From positions 20,029,491 through 20,093,490 of the forward strand of contig NC_031770.1 of NCBI RefSeq assembly GCF_001522545.3: a stretch of DNA of 64,000 bases. The letters run 5' to 3'. The position numbers were made by a program, and so were the translations under genes. This stretch comes from Parus major (taxonomy: Eukaryota > Chordata > Aves > Passeriformes > Paridae). The notes beneath the pieces are model-generated. The model was not told the DNA's origin. It did no database searches and worked only from the letters and a program-made list of their open reading frames with translations. This document shows positions 13,879 through 28,126 of the stretch, piece by piece. Numbering within the stretch: position 1 is the first letter of the stretch; each line of letters opens with the position of its first letter.

Positions 13879-15439
13879 AATTCTTCCAGTGCTTTCTGCA
13901 ACAGATAATGTACTTATTATAGTTCTTGCAAAAGAGATTTTTATTTTGTTTGCCGTATTCTTATAGAGTGCTTTAGGTATTTTATTTATTATAAAAATAG
14001 ACTTTAACTGGGGGAAAACTAGGCTTTTGGGGGTCATGCCTACTACTTTTTAGATATTTTTTATGTAAGTTCCTCTGCTGCCCTATGAAATCTATGCAAT
14101 GCTAGTTAAGAAAATAGATGTAGAACAAAATATTTTCCAATGCTAAACAAGATGGTGAACTGCAAAAAGATTTTGCTGTTCTATTCTTTAATTCAGAGAG
14201 TCATTGTTATTTATACTGATGGTCATCTTAGGTGCTACACAACAAATGGTATTCTGAGTTCAGAAAAGAACATGCTGTCTATCTCAGGGAGGGAAAAAAA
14301 AGAAGAAATAGTCTGGTTTTACCTGATACTTTATATCTAAACCTGTCTACTTAAAATTCTTTGTTCTAATCATGCTTGTATATCAAAATTTTAATTAGTG
14401 TTATTTTAGAGTGGTTAGAGTTAAAACTGATAGAGTAGAATGTGTCCTTAGGTATTCTCCCAAGTAAAGAAAAGAAAAATAGTTCAATAATAAATAGTAT
14501 CACATTTTTATATAGTTTTTTTCTTTTTTCTTTTTTTCAGGCTTGGTGATTAATAATGCCCTTTTATTCTGCTTTACTGTAAAAGTTCTTGATTTGCTAA
14601 AAACAAAACTTCACTGGTAGAGAGGTTACCACAAACAGAATGCATGCCCTTCCGTAGTAAATAATGGGAATTTTGGTGTAGTGGAGTTTTAGCCCTTGGG
14701 GGATTTTATTTTATGCATTTTCAAGTGGTTCAGTGACTTGCTGCAGAGACAGGAAGGGAGGAGGGGGAATCTATTTACACGAATTACAGTCTTTGTTCCC
14801 ATCAGCCCTCATAATTGGATGAACAAAACGAAGGCTAGACTTAGAGGTGCAGCCATCCCAGGTAGTATCTTTTGAAACAGAAACAAATTGTGAAGTGAAT
14901 TGTAGAACCAGAGTGAAACCGTATTGGGAAGATTCCAGGAGGGTGTGGGCAATAAGTGTTATTAAGAATTTCTGCCACTGAGAAGACTTGTAGAAGGGAG
15001 AGAGGGTTTTGTCTTGAGATGAAAGTAATCCTTTCCACAGAAGTTTTGGCCCTGCTTAGAGTGAGTTCCTTTACAAAAGATTTGTACATTTAATTATTAC
15101 TTTTTGTCAGCTTTTTTCACTATTTTTAAAGATGAAGTTTGTTATAAAAGCACTGCCTCTGAACTCCAGCTTTCAAAATTAGTTGTTTCTCCTATTTAAT
15201 TTCCTCTTTTAGTATTTTTTAATATTTCTTTCATTTATTTTATATTCTTTCTCTCCCAGATTATTCCAGTTCAGTGACTGAAAAATTCCAATTCAAGCTG
15301 CTTATTCCAAATTTACGTGAAATTGTCATGTTAGCGTCATTAATTTTCAAAAAATTAGGGTTTTTCTGTGTAAACTTGGCTATGCTACTGAACTGCACGC
15401 ACTAAGGGGAAAAACAAGTTGAATGGGAATCCTGGGTGA

Positions 15440-15910
15440 AGCAAAGACTGCGTAATTGTTTTTATACCAGACCTTCTGCCTTTCACATAGGTGGGAAAGG
15501 GCCAGGGAAATGTCAGAGGTGGAAATCAGGGCAGCACAGTACTCCTGCAGAATTGCAAAGTGACTACCAACTGCAGCCAGGCTGAGAAATGGCCAGGGCT
15601 CAAGGCTGCTTTAAGATGGAAATGCCCAGTTCTCCTGAAATCTTTCTGTACCTGAGAGCCTCGGGATTACTACTGCATGTTTTGGGAGGAAGTGTTTTAA
15701 TAGTTCCAAAGCAGCCTCTCCCCAGAGCTCTTCCTGTGGGACAGGGCTGAGCTGGCTGTAAGGCTGCAGCTTTGCCATCCAAGGCAGCCTTTTCCCAGCA
15801 GTTTGGGGTGTGGTTTATTGGAGTTCCCATGGCTGGAAGCCCTGCTCTGACACAGCTGAGCCACACAGGCTGTTTGGGAGCCTTTGCCGCCTCTGTGGCA
15901 GGTATGCCTT
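15440..15910. other. Unassigned, relatively GC-rich patch within intron 21
   Basis: The composition shifts to clearly higher G+C than the surrounding intron, with many CTG/CAG-type trimers. Two short opposing open frames (15600-15866 minus and 15772-15975 plus) are by-products of this composition. I recognise no repeat family, exon or CpG-island-like CpG density. It may be an old repeat or an unannotated regulatory patch. Confidence 0.35.
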
Positions 15911-17945
15911 GCTTCTACAGTTACAGAATTCAGCCTTTTAGAGGCAGTTTCATTTTAATTATTCTTCTAATTTAGTTCTTTAAAGAGAATTTATAAATAA
16001 GGGTTTCTGCATTGTTAAGGATGAGGATTTTTTCCCATTTCCCTTACACTGCTCTAGGATCACAAGCAAAACTTTAAAATAATCAGTGAGTTAATCAAAC
16101 TGGTGTCATCTGAATCCTCAGGCAACACAAGGGACAGAAGAAAAGGTGACTTTTTACAGCACATGAGAAAAGATTGTTCCTTTTCTTTTATAATATGTGA
16201 TTCTTTCTGTGAGGCATTGCAAGTGGTAAAGATACACAAATGATCACACTAGAAACAAAAGAATATAAGGTCTCATACTTTTTAGTAATGTTGTATGTCA
16301 CCCATTTTTTGATTTAATCTATTACAGTATTGTAATCAATAATTATTTTTTCTGTTGCAATAAGTCTTGTATTTTGAGAAAAAAGGGCAAGAAGAAAGAA
16401 AGAAAAAATTATCAATGAGTTTTGCAAAAGAGGAGAAATTTCCTTATTGCCATAATTCTGAATTAGTCATGTATTCTGTAATCCCTCAGTTTTTAAGTAA
16501 TAATGTAAAAGTCAACTCAAAGGCAGTCTACAGCAAAGAGGTCTTTAATTCAAGAGTCCCTTAAGGAATTAAATATTCTGAAAAGATGACATAGGCTCAA
16601 TCAATACCTGCCTGAAAATATCATAATATATGGAGGTTAAATGACATCATGCTGTGTGAAGAAATGAAAAGAAAGTATTTTCAGTATTGGCCTTATCTCT
16701 TTTTATTTAGAATAATAAAATCAGTTGAATTTTAAATCTTTACGTTTCTGTTTTGTGTTTGGAAAAAAAGTTGACAGTAGTCTGCCTTATGGTGTGTACC
16801 AACAGGTGTAGTTCAGAATTTAGTGATAAACATAATTTCCTTTGAGTATTGATTAGAGACATGAGAAAATCATGAACTCCTTACATACATGGAAAAGCAC
16901 TGAAACACCAATACATATCACTGCTGGTGCTGTTGTGTGTCTGTTGTCTTTAATTTTCATCTGGACACTTGGTGAAAATCTCAGCTCAAATCCTCCTCTG
17001 TGGAGCGTCTCCACCACATGGGTAGGAGGAAGGTGTTAGCTCTGTGTTCCATTACTGGCAGCATTATTGTGTACCACCCTGGTTTTCCAGGTAGGTGACT
17101 GCACACAGGACAGAGTACCTGCTTATATCTGTCCCCTGCAAGGTGTATTGACCACGTTAGCTGGATTGCTGGATGTGATACAGGAGCTTTTCCATGTCCA
17201 CTGCATACCACCAGGATTCTTTCTTAAAAACCAGAGCAGAGGGAGGGCTTCATTTGTATTTATCACCCTGAAAGTATTTCAGTATTTCATACTGTGTGAA
17301 TATTCAGATAGATGTGATTTCATTGCCCTGCTAGTTCTGTTTTATTCTTCTGTGTGTGTTTAATGCTTACAGTGAGCACAGGGGTTTGGTTCTTGGGAAT
17401 ACGCCAGACTACAAATTGATGACACAACCTCCACAGCTGGCTTACTGCACTAGGTCATGTTTTCTATGGCACACTCTGTGTAGAGACTTGGCAGAGCAGA
17501 GGATGTTGGTGAATTTGGTGAATATGATCTTAATTTAAGATAAATAACATAAAATCCCCTGTTCAATTACTGGGCTGCATATTGGGCCATGAGTTTAAAA
17601 AATGAAAAGGAAGTGATAACAGCAGCCAATACTGAATAACTACTTAGAGGTGGTTCTTCCCTTCCTCCCCAGCTCTGTTTTCAAACTCAGTCCAGGGATT
17701 GTGAGTGCTGTATCAATGAGAGTAAGCAGAGATCACATATATGCTAAAGCAGTTTCTAAGAGAAAATTTCTAGATTTCTTAGCTTTTCATGCAGCAGAAG
17801 TTTGCCTCTGTTTATATTCTAGATAGTGCACAGTAGTTTACTTTTGCAGTAGCAGTGCCAGTATTTTGGCTTTATCCTGTTGACTTTCTTGCCTTGATGT
17901 GGTCATTTACAGCAGGGCTAAGGTTGTCTTTTGGGATTACAGCTG

Positions 17946-18190
17946 ATGGAGGAGGTCAAGGAAGGATAGAGAAGGCCTAAGAAAGGCAGATGGAGCTGGG
18001 CAGACAGGAAAGAAGAAAAGATGGGAGGAGACGAATGGGGAAGAAGGAGAAACAAACAGGGCAAAAGAGAAGGACAGAGAATGTAGCAGAAGGGCAGAAA
18101 TGGGAAAAAAGGACAGTAGATAAAGTCAAAGGAGAGGAGATGAAGAAAACAGAGGGGCAAAAAATTGCACAAGCATTTGGACCAAAGTGA
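17946..18190 (+). repeat. Purine-rich (G/A) low-complexity tract
   Basis: The + strand is strongly dominated by A and G over roughly 220 bases, with motifs such as 'ggaaagaagaaaag' and 'gaagaaggagaaac'. Only scattered C and T break it up. The lysine-, arginine- and glutamate-rich frame at 17990-18190 is a consequence of this bias. It is not evidence for a protein. Confidence 0.75.
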
Positions 18191-21100
18191 GAGTGGAAGT
18201 GGACTGAAGGTGAGCAGACCTGTGTTAGTACAAATTGCAAATCATACCAGTCAATGACATAAACCATTCAAGGCAAAGAAAAAAATAATAGCCTAATACT
18301 GGTTCAAAGTACAAATACTACAAAATCAACTATGGAGTGGCACTTCATGAAGTGGTACTGACTTAAATAGTCCACGAGAAATATTCTGTGAAAGGTAAAT
18401 TGCATACCTTTGGCTTTTTCTTTTCTCAGTTCCTTCATCTGCAGCTTCCCTTGCATGTCCTGTTTACTATCCTTCTTCAGGAGAATTTCCTGCTTTTGAG
18501 ACTTGAATTTGGTAACAACTTTCCAACGTGCATCTCTTATTTTTGTGTAGATTACATTTTAGCAGTCTTCCGCTTTAGAATTTATTTTGCATTCCTCTCA
18601 TGAGTTCAAACAATTCAAAGCAAATGTAAAATAAACTCTCCCTCAGGTAGGTTTCTCACTGAAGTCACTAGGTCTTTTTCCTGATTAAGTAGATACAGAT
18701 TCTGGTCTATTCTGAAATTCATATTAGGGACATAATTAACTGCTGATAGAGACTAGTAATCTAGGCAAGGCCCTAACACTAGAATGAAAAGGCGTTTACA
18801 CTAAAAAGGAGCAGATGTACTTTGTTCTCATGTTCCAGGACTACATTTTGAATAAACTGATTTCACCTTGTATCTGAATCCTAAAGTGAAAAATGCCATC
18901 ATCTACATGTCCAGCACAGGAGAGGTTGGATTGAATTTTTCTATTTCTGTTCTGTCCTGATCTGTAAGGGCTGTGCTTTCACTCAAACTGAGGTATTGCA
19001 GACAGTGTTTTGGTAGCTCTGGATCATATTTTCAGAAAAATATTCTGCATAATTGCTTCAAAGTGTTTGTGTATATTTTCAGTGAACATTTTATGCCAAA
19101 CCCCATAAAGCACTTAATTCAGAGTGTGAATTTCCTGGGTACAGTGACACAGGAATAACAGAACAAAATGTAATGGAGTATTATTAACACTTTCAAAACA
19201 GGATCTGCTGCATGCTCAAGGTGTAGTTCCATTAGATGGTGAATAGCTTAGAAGGCAATGAGAGAATCCACACAGTCACCTATATATCCATATGTAAAGC
19301 TTGCATCTGATCATTCTTTTGAAATTCTTTTCTGAGCTTAGTTCCTACAAATAAAACCACTTTTAGTCTTCCTCTGGAAAAGGGTATTATGTAAAAAATA
19401 CTCAAGGGAAATACTGCTGCAAATACTACTAGATGAAAATATTATATATTCCTTTCAGTTAATTCTTAATTTGGTAGTTTTGTTGCAGTTTGCTGCTCTA
19501 CATTAAATTGCTGCATTAACTTGAATATGTTGGTAGCTTTTTTATTTTCAGTTCTACCATGAGTAGCATTGTTGCCATGTTTGTAAATTGAATCTACACT
19601 TTTTTATTTCAGTGTTTGCTCTGTGGTGTTGTATTTCTGTCTGTAAGTTTCTTTGGTTTTTTTCACTTCCTTGTTACAGTTCCATTTTTGTCCTCTAGTA
19701 TTCCTCCAGACACTCATCAGCTTATTTTAGTTATTCTTCTGTTCCTTACGTACACTATGTAATCAATAATCTTCCTCACTTGCTGCAGGATTTCCATGTT
19801 ATTGTGCTTTCAGCTTCTGAGATGCTGTGTGATGGGATTCTGCCTTGGCTAGTGCATGATTCTCTAAATTTGCTGTGTTTCAGATCATTACACTGACTTT
19901 AATTTTGATGTATTTGCATTTTACTCAGTTGTAGTCTAACTCTTTTCCCTTGATCAGTTAAATTACTATCTGTGCAGTGTTACATTTGTGCTACTGCTGG
20001 AAATACTAACTAAAGACTTATAATTGAAGTGCTATTTACAACTACTGACCTCCAGCTCGTTTCTGATTTCACTGTGATGTTGACCTTTTATAGATTGCAC
20101 TGCTGTAAATCTTTGAAGGGATTCTTCTTGTCATCATATTTCTAGTAATTATGATTTGCATTGCATTAACACCTAGAAGCCTCTCCCACCTTACCCTTGT
20201 TGCATAAGATGACCTTTTTTATGCATTAATTCACATACAGGTAACAGAATACAGTTCTTTCTCTAAAGAATTTATGTTAAAATGAAGATGAATGCTTGCC
20301 TGTTTCCATTCTTTAAATATCAACCTTTGAATTAATGAAATTGCTTATAAAGGATTCTTATTCCTAGAAATTTTTTCTTGCTTTTATAACAAAATCAGAG
20401 TATTTTGAACTTTTCTAGGCTTTAAAAAAAATAAATAAATAAAGATAATTTAAAATGTTTGAGAGCAGTCATGTTTGATTAAAATTTTCTCAGATTTTGC
20501 TTGTTGGGCATCAACATCAAAGAAAGCATTAAGTGAAATTTGGAGTGATGTTTCCTGTTTTTTCATGTTTCACCTCAGTAGTGAGCAACACAGAAACTAA
20601 CTTGCAGCTGATCCTCACACCAAACAGCACTTGATTCTGTGAGTTTCAAAATTACAGTTTTATTTCTACTCTGGTAGTTATGCTTTGATAAGTTGATGCT
20701 TGTTGGATGTCATGCTCATTGTATGGTCTCCCAATGTACATAGTGGAAAACAGTTATGAATTATGTTCATAGACTTGCTTAATAAATGAACTTGAGGCAG
20801 GTCACTAATTTTTTTATTGGTAGTATTGCTTAAAAGTCTGTGTAAAGAGCTGGCTGTTGACTCTAATGACAGAGGATGCTCACAGATGTCTTCACCTGCA
20901 TCTTCATATCTGGTGTCACCCTTATATGTTTTTCTGTGGCCTTCGTTTTTTGTTTAGATAAATCTAAGTACGCAGACTAATCTGTTGCTTTTGGGTCTTG
21001 CCAAATTCTTAGATAACATGTGCCAATATTTTGAAGATTGTCCTAATTATGTTTCTGTTTTCACTGTGAAATTTGTAAAGCACCTGTGAAAAAACGTGTT

Positions 21101-22379
21101 TTTGCTTTGAACTTCTTCCTTTTTACCTCCCTTAAATGATCTTTTTACTTCCCTTAAGTGGTCTTGGGTGTCAAGTGTATGTTGGAAAGCTTCTCTGTGC
21201 CCTAACTGCCTTTCCTAAGCAAACTCAAATGTTTGTATTATGTCCTCTTCCTTGTGCACTAATTGCATTAAACCAGTCTTTTTTACTTCATATGAAAGTA
21301 TTTTCATGCCATGATCAATCTTGCCCTGAGCAGATTAGTTTTCTCTTAAAGAATTACATCATATAAATATAAAATCTTAAATGTATAAAGTAGGGTTTAT
21401 TTATTTTTTCCTGGTGTGAAAAAAGGACAGGTCTGGAACGGACAGTTAATTCTGAACTGCACCTACTGATGTGCAGAGTAGTATTACTACAGATGGAGAA
21501 TTTGCTCTTTAGGGAAGTTTTGTGATGTTCTGCATAGTATGCAGTGTTTGGAGGAAGCTAAACTAATCCCTTCTTGGAAGTACTATTTATTCTCAAATGT
21601 CGGTAAATGCCTAGTCTCTAGGTAACTTTTCTGAATACATATGGACATTCTGCTGATTTTATATGTGTGTTAGGCTGTGGAGGACAAAACAGAAATGAAT
21701 TTTTCAAACATTATTGAACTTTACACAGGCTATATTGGCCACCATTCTTCAGAAAGGAAGAATATGGAGGGAAGGTGGTTTAAGTGATGGCTCTCAGGTG
21801 ACATACCCCAGTCATTGGCTGAGTACAGACCCAAGGTCTCCTAATTCTGAATCTCTTGATTTAACCACTAGGTATTGCACTATTCCTGACAAAGCATCAC
21901 TCTGTTAGTGAGGGGATAAAGTGCTACTAATACATCAAATCTTATCAAATGACTTTAAACTTATCTTGGCTTTCTTTTCACTAAGGTTTGCTGTAAATCT
22001 TTCCTGCTAGGGAGTAGCAGGACTTGTGTCCTTGCTAAAAGGAGAAGATTGATTTACTGTATTCATATGGAACCAGCAGATTCCTATGAGTATGCAGTAA
22101 TGAATTGGAGTATCCATAAGTTTTTTCCCCATGCAACACTTTGGGAGACCTTAAGACCTGTAATATGTTACAGAAATGCATTTGATAGAAACTTATAAAT
22201 GTGTGTCTTCTGCATGGAATAACAGCATAACAAATCTTTTAGTATGAGCAGTATTCTTATTCTTCAAATAATCTAATTGATTGTTCATTGGGCTCAGTCA
22301 GGCAAAAGTGGAGGGAAACTTTGTACAGACATCATTAGTTTTTCTCCATTTAAAGATTAATCATGAAGAGCTCTGGCTC

Positions 22380-22510
22380 TTTAATTCTGTAATTTGTATA
22401 TTTAATGGGCTGCTGCAGAATCTATGACAGTAATTAGCATAGCCTGAAAACTCATTAATACGCAACAACATGATTAATGCAGCATTAATGCAAACATGAC
22501 TGAAGTTATT
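22380..22510. promoter_or_regulatory. Candidate conserved regulatory element (homeodomain/POU-like motifs)
   Basis: TAAT/ATTA cores cluster here, including two close copies of 'attaatgca' ('gattaatgcagcattaatgc' at about 22470-22490). The second runs into 'atgcaaac', which resembles a POU octamer half. There is no repeat-family similarity and no ORF. The call rests on motif density and word-like composition only; no conservation could be measured. Confidence 0.3.
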
Positions 22511-25500
22511 TGGGTTATGTAGTAAGAAGATTAAAGCTAAAATGTCCTGTTTGTTTTACCAGTAGTGGGTATAATGGGGTAGCAAGCAAAATAAGAAAAA
22601 ACAGGTACTAAATTAGTCATTTTAGTGCAAAAGAAACACTCTGATCTCATCAAGAGGATTTAGGATTTTGTTTGACAGTTGGTTTCCACAAGAAGCGTTG
22701 CATGTTTTCACCTTTCATTCACTCATCATACTCTGTGTTTATGCTTGTTCAACATTTTAGTTTTATTTAGCTTTTTGGCAGTTTGATGTATTAGGAATAC
22801 CTAAAAAATTTTTTTTCATGATGAGTCATTCTGAATAAAGCTAGACTTTTTCAAAGTATAGGGCTTTTGTACAATCCAATTTAGAAACCATGGTTTTTTA
22901 GCTTCTCTTGGTTTTACTGTGATCACAAAAGAAAAGGGGGTCCAGTTAGTTTGGGAAAAAGTTTGGGAACTTTTTGTATGTGGATTTATACAAATGTATG
23001 TGTGTGTTTACATATGATATGTACATATGTATATGACTTTAAAATATATATTTTATATTTCTAATTAAAAAACTAAAGCAGCTTAAAAATGAAGAGGATT
23101 TACTTCATCAGTGGAATTACTAACTTGGTGTAATGTTAGTGATGATGACCTTTGAAAATATTTCTGAAAATGTAACAGTAATAGATGGAGCCTGATACTG
23201 TATGAAAAGCAGCAATGGGTCTTGGACAGCTTTGGGAAGAAGACTTTCTGTCTTCTTCTCTCAATAAAATCCAGGAAACTTTAGGCCTACATGAAGTATG
23301 AAGAAGTCCTTGTAATCAGCAGAGGATCTTCATAAGTATGTCCAGGGAAGTATCCTCTGAGTTTTTTATTTTCTTCCAATTTCACTATCCATTAAGTGAA
23401 ACTGCTCTGAAAACTGATTCATTTTTGTTAAGTTTTCCTTTTAATTTTTTTTTCCTACAAGTGCATTTTCTTATATATGAAAAATTAATTAAATCTCTTT
23501 TTAACTATTGTGATGACATGATGTATCACTCTCACAAAGGGAATAACAACAAAATGCTATGGAGGTATACAGCAACTGAGATTTTACTCTCCGTATCTCC
23601 CCTCCCCCGTTAAAAACAAATTTTGGTTTATAATTTCTGTGGGAAAATGTATTTTGATTAGGCAAGAGCATTTGTTCAGTCATAATGTTAAATAAACACT
23701 TAAGGTTTGCCATCCTGAAGGGACTGCTGAGAGCCTAATGCTGTAGTCAAAATTTTATATACAATTTCTATTCATTTTAGTTGGCATTATGCACAAATAA
23801 GGCTCTCAGTGAGCATAAAGTGATCACTTTCTTTGCCAACAATTTTCTGTTCATTGGAATGTGCAATTATATAATTATTGAAACCATTTCATATAACAAT
23901 GTAAGTAGAATGGAAATGCAAATTGTGTTTCTACAACTGTGCAATTTTGGGAAAAATTCACTGGAAATGGATGTGCTTCATAGATTATGCAAAATTTATT
24001 TCTGAAATTGCTTTGTGATTTTCAAGGTATTTGGCAGATCTCTTCTTTTTTATTTTTCCACTTGTAATGTGCACTCTTCTCCATTTATTTTCTTCCTAAG
24101 TCTACAAGGTAATTGTTCATAATATGCTAAGGTATTATTCCTGTTATTATCAATCTTATGCATATGGGTTGGCATTTGATGCATTTATGAAAATTAAGCT
24201 AAAACTAGTCTTGCTGATCACTGACAAGGTTGAAAATATTTTTTTTGACTGTTCTTAGCACTTTTGGATAGAGTTGTTCATGTGATTATATGTAAGTTTT
24301 GGTGAAGGGTCTTGAGACTTTTGAGACTTGTAGATAATTTCCTTGTATTTAATGAATGAAATAACTTCTACTTTTTACTTATTTTCAACTCTGAAAATCT
24401 AGTTTTAGAGAAATGTGTTTAAGAAGTGTTTTTGCTGAATGGCTGGGACAAAAATAATTTTTAAATAGATCACTCTGCTGAAATCCCTCAGCTGTGATTG
24501 CAAAAGATGATTTCAATTGTCTTGCCTCCCTTCCTACATTCTCCCCTCTACTTTTCTCCAAAAAGTCAAATGGCAATTTTTGAGGCTTTAAACATTATTG
24601 TATTTTGAAATGCTTTTGACTTTTTTAAGACCCTTTTTTTTGTTTCTTTTTTTTTTTTACTAAACTCAGTTCAGTTAATTTGGAAAGATTCGTTACAGCA
24701 AGTTGTTACCCTCTATATACTCAGTGAATGATTTCTTGGTCAGATAAAACCTATTATAAACTTTTTTATTTTGCAAGAAAAAAAAGGCTTTTGCATTAGT
24801 CAGAAATTAATTTTATTGCTTTAATAATTATAAATTATTAGTATATGTTATGCTAATCTAGGAGCTGCTCTAATTGATTATTTTCCTGCTGACTGCCAAC
24901 TGCTTCTTCTAAACTCAAAATAATCCCATGTTCTCTGTAAACTTGCCAGCAATGCAGTCAGCATCTCAAGAGCACATTCCTGCCTCTTAAATACTTTTGT
25001 GCTGGTCTTGTAAATCATATTGAAGTGTTCTAGAAGAATTTGAATCCAGGTAATCAGAATTTGAAATGCTACTGAAGTTCTGAGCCTTCCTAATCTTATG
25101 TAACAAAGAGGGGGTAGAAAAATCCCACCATATGCATTTTCTTTATTGGACAAAAAATTGTGTTCTGGCACATCAAAAATTAGAGTAGTATTATATATTT
25201 TACTTGTAATGTCAGCCTGTTCCTGAAAGGGCCTCTCAAAGCTGTGTCCCTTGCGGGGTAACGTGCTGATGTTGCATCTCATTTGAATGCCTTTGAAAAT
25301 GCCTGCATTGGTCATGTTTCACAGCCTCATTCCCATTCTAACCTGGGTGTGCCATCTTTGAAACTAGGAAAAAATTAAATCCAGTCCCAATCCACTACTG
25401 CATAAATTGAAAGTATTTAGATCCTGACAGAAGGTTAGTCTGCCCTAATGCAATTTGGGATACTTGAAAACACTAATGCTAACAATGACTAATTTATTTT

Positions 25501-28126
25501 ACTTGTCCTTTTTATTACTCTCTAGTCTTCATCTTTTATGTTCACTATATATAATGCTTGTATTATTTTTTGTACAATGCCATTATAATTAAAGAAATTC
25601 AATTACAGAAATTAAATAAATTTCTTTATTTATAATTAAAAGAATTCTGACAGCTTTTCCAATTGCAACTATAATTTGAAATGGAATGAAAGAATTTATT
25701 TGAATGACATACATTAATGTTTAATCTGTAGTAGAATTTCCTGTTGGTTTTTATCCCAGAAATGATAACAAATTCTTGTGGAACAATCATTTGTGTCACA
25801 TAAGCAGGCATGTTAGGTGAATTCTTGAGTTGCAATTCAAGATTCAGTTGATTAAAAGTACCTTCCTACTATGTCCCACAGATGGTCATGTTTTCCATCC
25901 AAGATTTAGTAGTGTGAGTAGTGTGGCTGAGATGCAGTTTCTGTATATGAAAAATCACAGAAGTAATTGTAATGTCACCACTTTATTTATGTTTCTATTT
26001 ATATGTTATATTTAACACTGAAATTAAGATTTTAGACATGCATACTGAAATAATAGACATGTGTCTTTGAGAAATTTGAAAAATGTCTCACTCTCCCCCC
26101 TAGGTATGAAAAAAAAAAAAGGGAAATGTTTTGGTAATACAATGTAGTTTTCAAGTTCTGTGAAACTTCTCACGTGTTGGAAGGAAAGATTTGTCATTCC
26201 AAGTAAAGTAAATCCGTTTCCAGTGTTCAGTGCCAATAGGAGAGAAAAATGGCACGCATGTAGTTGCTAAAAGTCACAATGGGCTTGTGCATACGCTATG
26301 TGTTGACCATGAGGTCCAGCATGAATTACTATGTTCTTCTGAAAAATATTAATTTCACAAGTTTTTTATCACACAGTGAAAATATTGTCTATGGGGCGGA
26401 AGTTTTCTTAATATTTGGTTTATCTCTTGTAGTCACTTCTAGAAATGTGAGACGTTATTAATATTGAACTTTCTTATCTCATGAGAAATTCAGAAAATCC
26501 TTGAACATATAGAGAGAGAGTCCTTTTTTCAGTTCTTTAATAGGTGACAAATGAATTTGGAAGGAAGTAGCTGTTCCTGGCTCACCAATAATTTCTATAA
26601 AGCTGTAGCTACTCTACAAGCAGGACTCTTCAATACTCAAAGAAGAAGAAAGCTTCTGCATAACAGTTGAAAACTTCTGTAATTACTGCAATTTTACTGC
26701 TATGAACCATTTAATTTATATTTTCTAACACAATATTATACAAGAATGGTGTTTTTGCAGAAACTCAATTATTTTGTTTGTGTTTGTCCATCTGAATTAG
26801 GTGTGAGGAGGGATCCTCTGGTCCTCAGAAATGCCTTTTGGCAGCTTCATAAAAATACTGGCAGCTTGTTAAATTAACTGTGCTCCCCACTGCTGGAATT
26901 AGAGGCCATCAGTCTCAGCCTCTCCAGCAGATACTGCAGCTGGAAGTACCTGGAACCTCACAGTTATTGCACGTGTTCATTTCTGAGCCAGGCAAATCTA
27001 TGCTTTTCCTTAACTAGGGACACTGTTGGTTGAGTTTTTTACACACAGTTCTGTGCAATTGCTTTTTGCAGGTGTTTTAATAACAGGACTGATTTTCATT
27101 GCCTTGCAAATGTTTTGTGTCTGTGACGGACTGCGTCATGTGATTTACATGAAAACATTGTATGTGATTTGGTAGAGAGGCCAAAGGATATTTTTTTGGG
27201 TATAGGTAATTAACAAGCATAATCTAATATGGAAGTGTGTCAGAATAATATTTTGTTTTAGTTTTTTTTAATGTAAGTGCTGTCTACAATAAAAACTTTA
27301 GTCGCTTATTGCTTTCTGCCTGATATAATAGGGAAAATACTGGATAATTTGAGAGAGTTGGGTAAAACCCAGTAACTTTGTTCTGTAAAAGCACCTTATA
27401 CAGAAATGTAATTGAAGTGTATAGAAGAGGTGTGTGTTGCTATTACTGCATTTTCATTTCCCTTTGCAAAAAACTCGGTGCAGGAAAGGCATGGCTCTAC
27501 CATACAAACAGGGATTTTATCAGAAACTAAATGGAAGACTATTGATAATGATCTGGAAGGTTCTTAATTAAGCTTAGTTCATCCATTCATATTTCCATTT
27601 TTTATTGTTAAACTACTTCTTTTCCAGGTGTTCTTTGTGCACTTAGATACAATGTTTATAAAAGAATATACATACAAATGAACACATACATGTATCTTTT
27701 GAAACCAAACCCCTACTATTCTTCATACAAATCCTTGCATGCAGAAACCTCATTTCTGCTTTACCTATAGAAATGTTAAGTTACAAGTGAAAATCCACAT
27801 GTTAAATGTCAACTATAAGAATAGTATGCTAATATCCCAATGATAATTTCTTAAGAAAGAAGTTACTAGACAACATTATCACAATTGCATGTCTTTTTTT
27901 ACAGATGAATAAGGGCTCACAGAAATTTCTCTCAAGGGCTGCCTCAGTCTGGATTAGTAAAATTTCTCCTCCAATGTCTAGCAAGGGTTTTAGGTGAACA
28001 GAACTTCCATGGTTTTGCTTTGCAATGCTGCTGGGGTTTTTAAAATGATATTTTATTTGTAAATTTTGTTATAACCTACAAGAACCACTTTTGGCATTAA
28101 CCATCTACTTGCTTTTTTCTAACCAG

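Larger units (their letters stand above)
1..28126 (+). other. USH2A: USH2A intron 21, 3' portion (over 28 kb)
   Basis: No coding exon was found here: no frame shows laminin G or fibronectin III motifs between usable splice sites. Contents in order: 1-2220 AT-rich and unassigned; 2221-3040 old antisense CR1; 3041-5229 unassigned, with a T17 run near 4028; 5230-6840 antisense CR1; 6841-9989 unassigned with several T runs; 9990-10150 LINE reverse-transcriptase relic; 10151-13607 unassigned with T/C-rich patches; 13608-13878 sense CR1; 13879-17945 unassigned, with a relatively GC-rich patch at 15440-15910; 17946-18190 purine-rich; 18191-28126 unassigned except for a possible conserved element at 22380-22510. 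The intron ends with a pyrimidine stretch and the CAG at 28124-28126. The 5' end of the intron is outside the window. Confidence 0.9.

Noticed and set aside
17990..18190. Highly charged 66-codon frame
   Set aside because: A by-product of the purine-rich tract.
24878..25315. 145-codon minus-strand frame in intron 21
   Set aside because: It looked briefly like a transposase relic, but no transposase or other motif could be named and nothing around it shows terminal repeats.
1..28126. Searched for USH2A exon 21 or another gene inside the large intron
   Set aside because: No FN3 or laminin G-like exon with proper splice borders was seen, so exon 21 is taken to lie upstream of the window.
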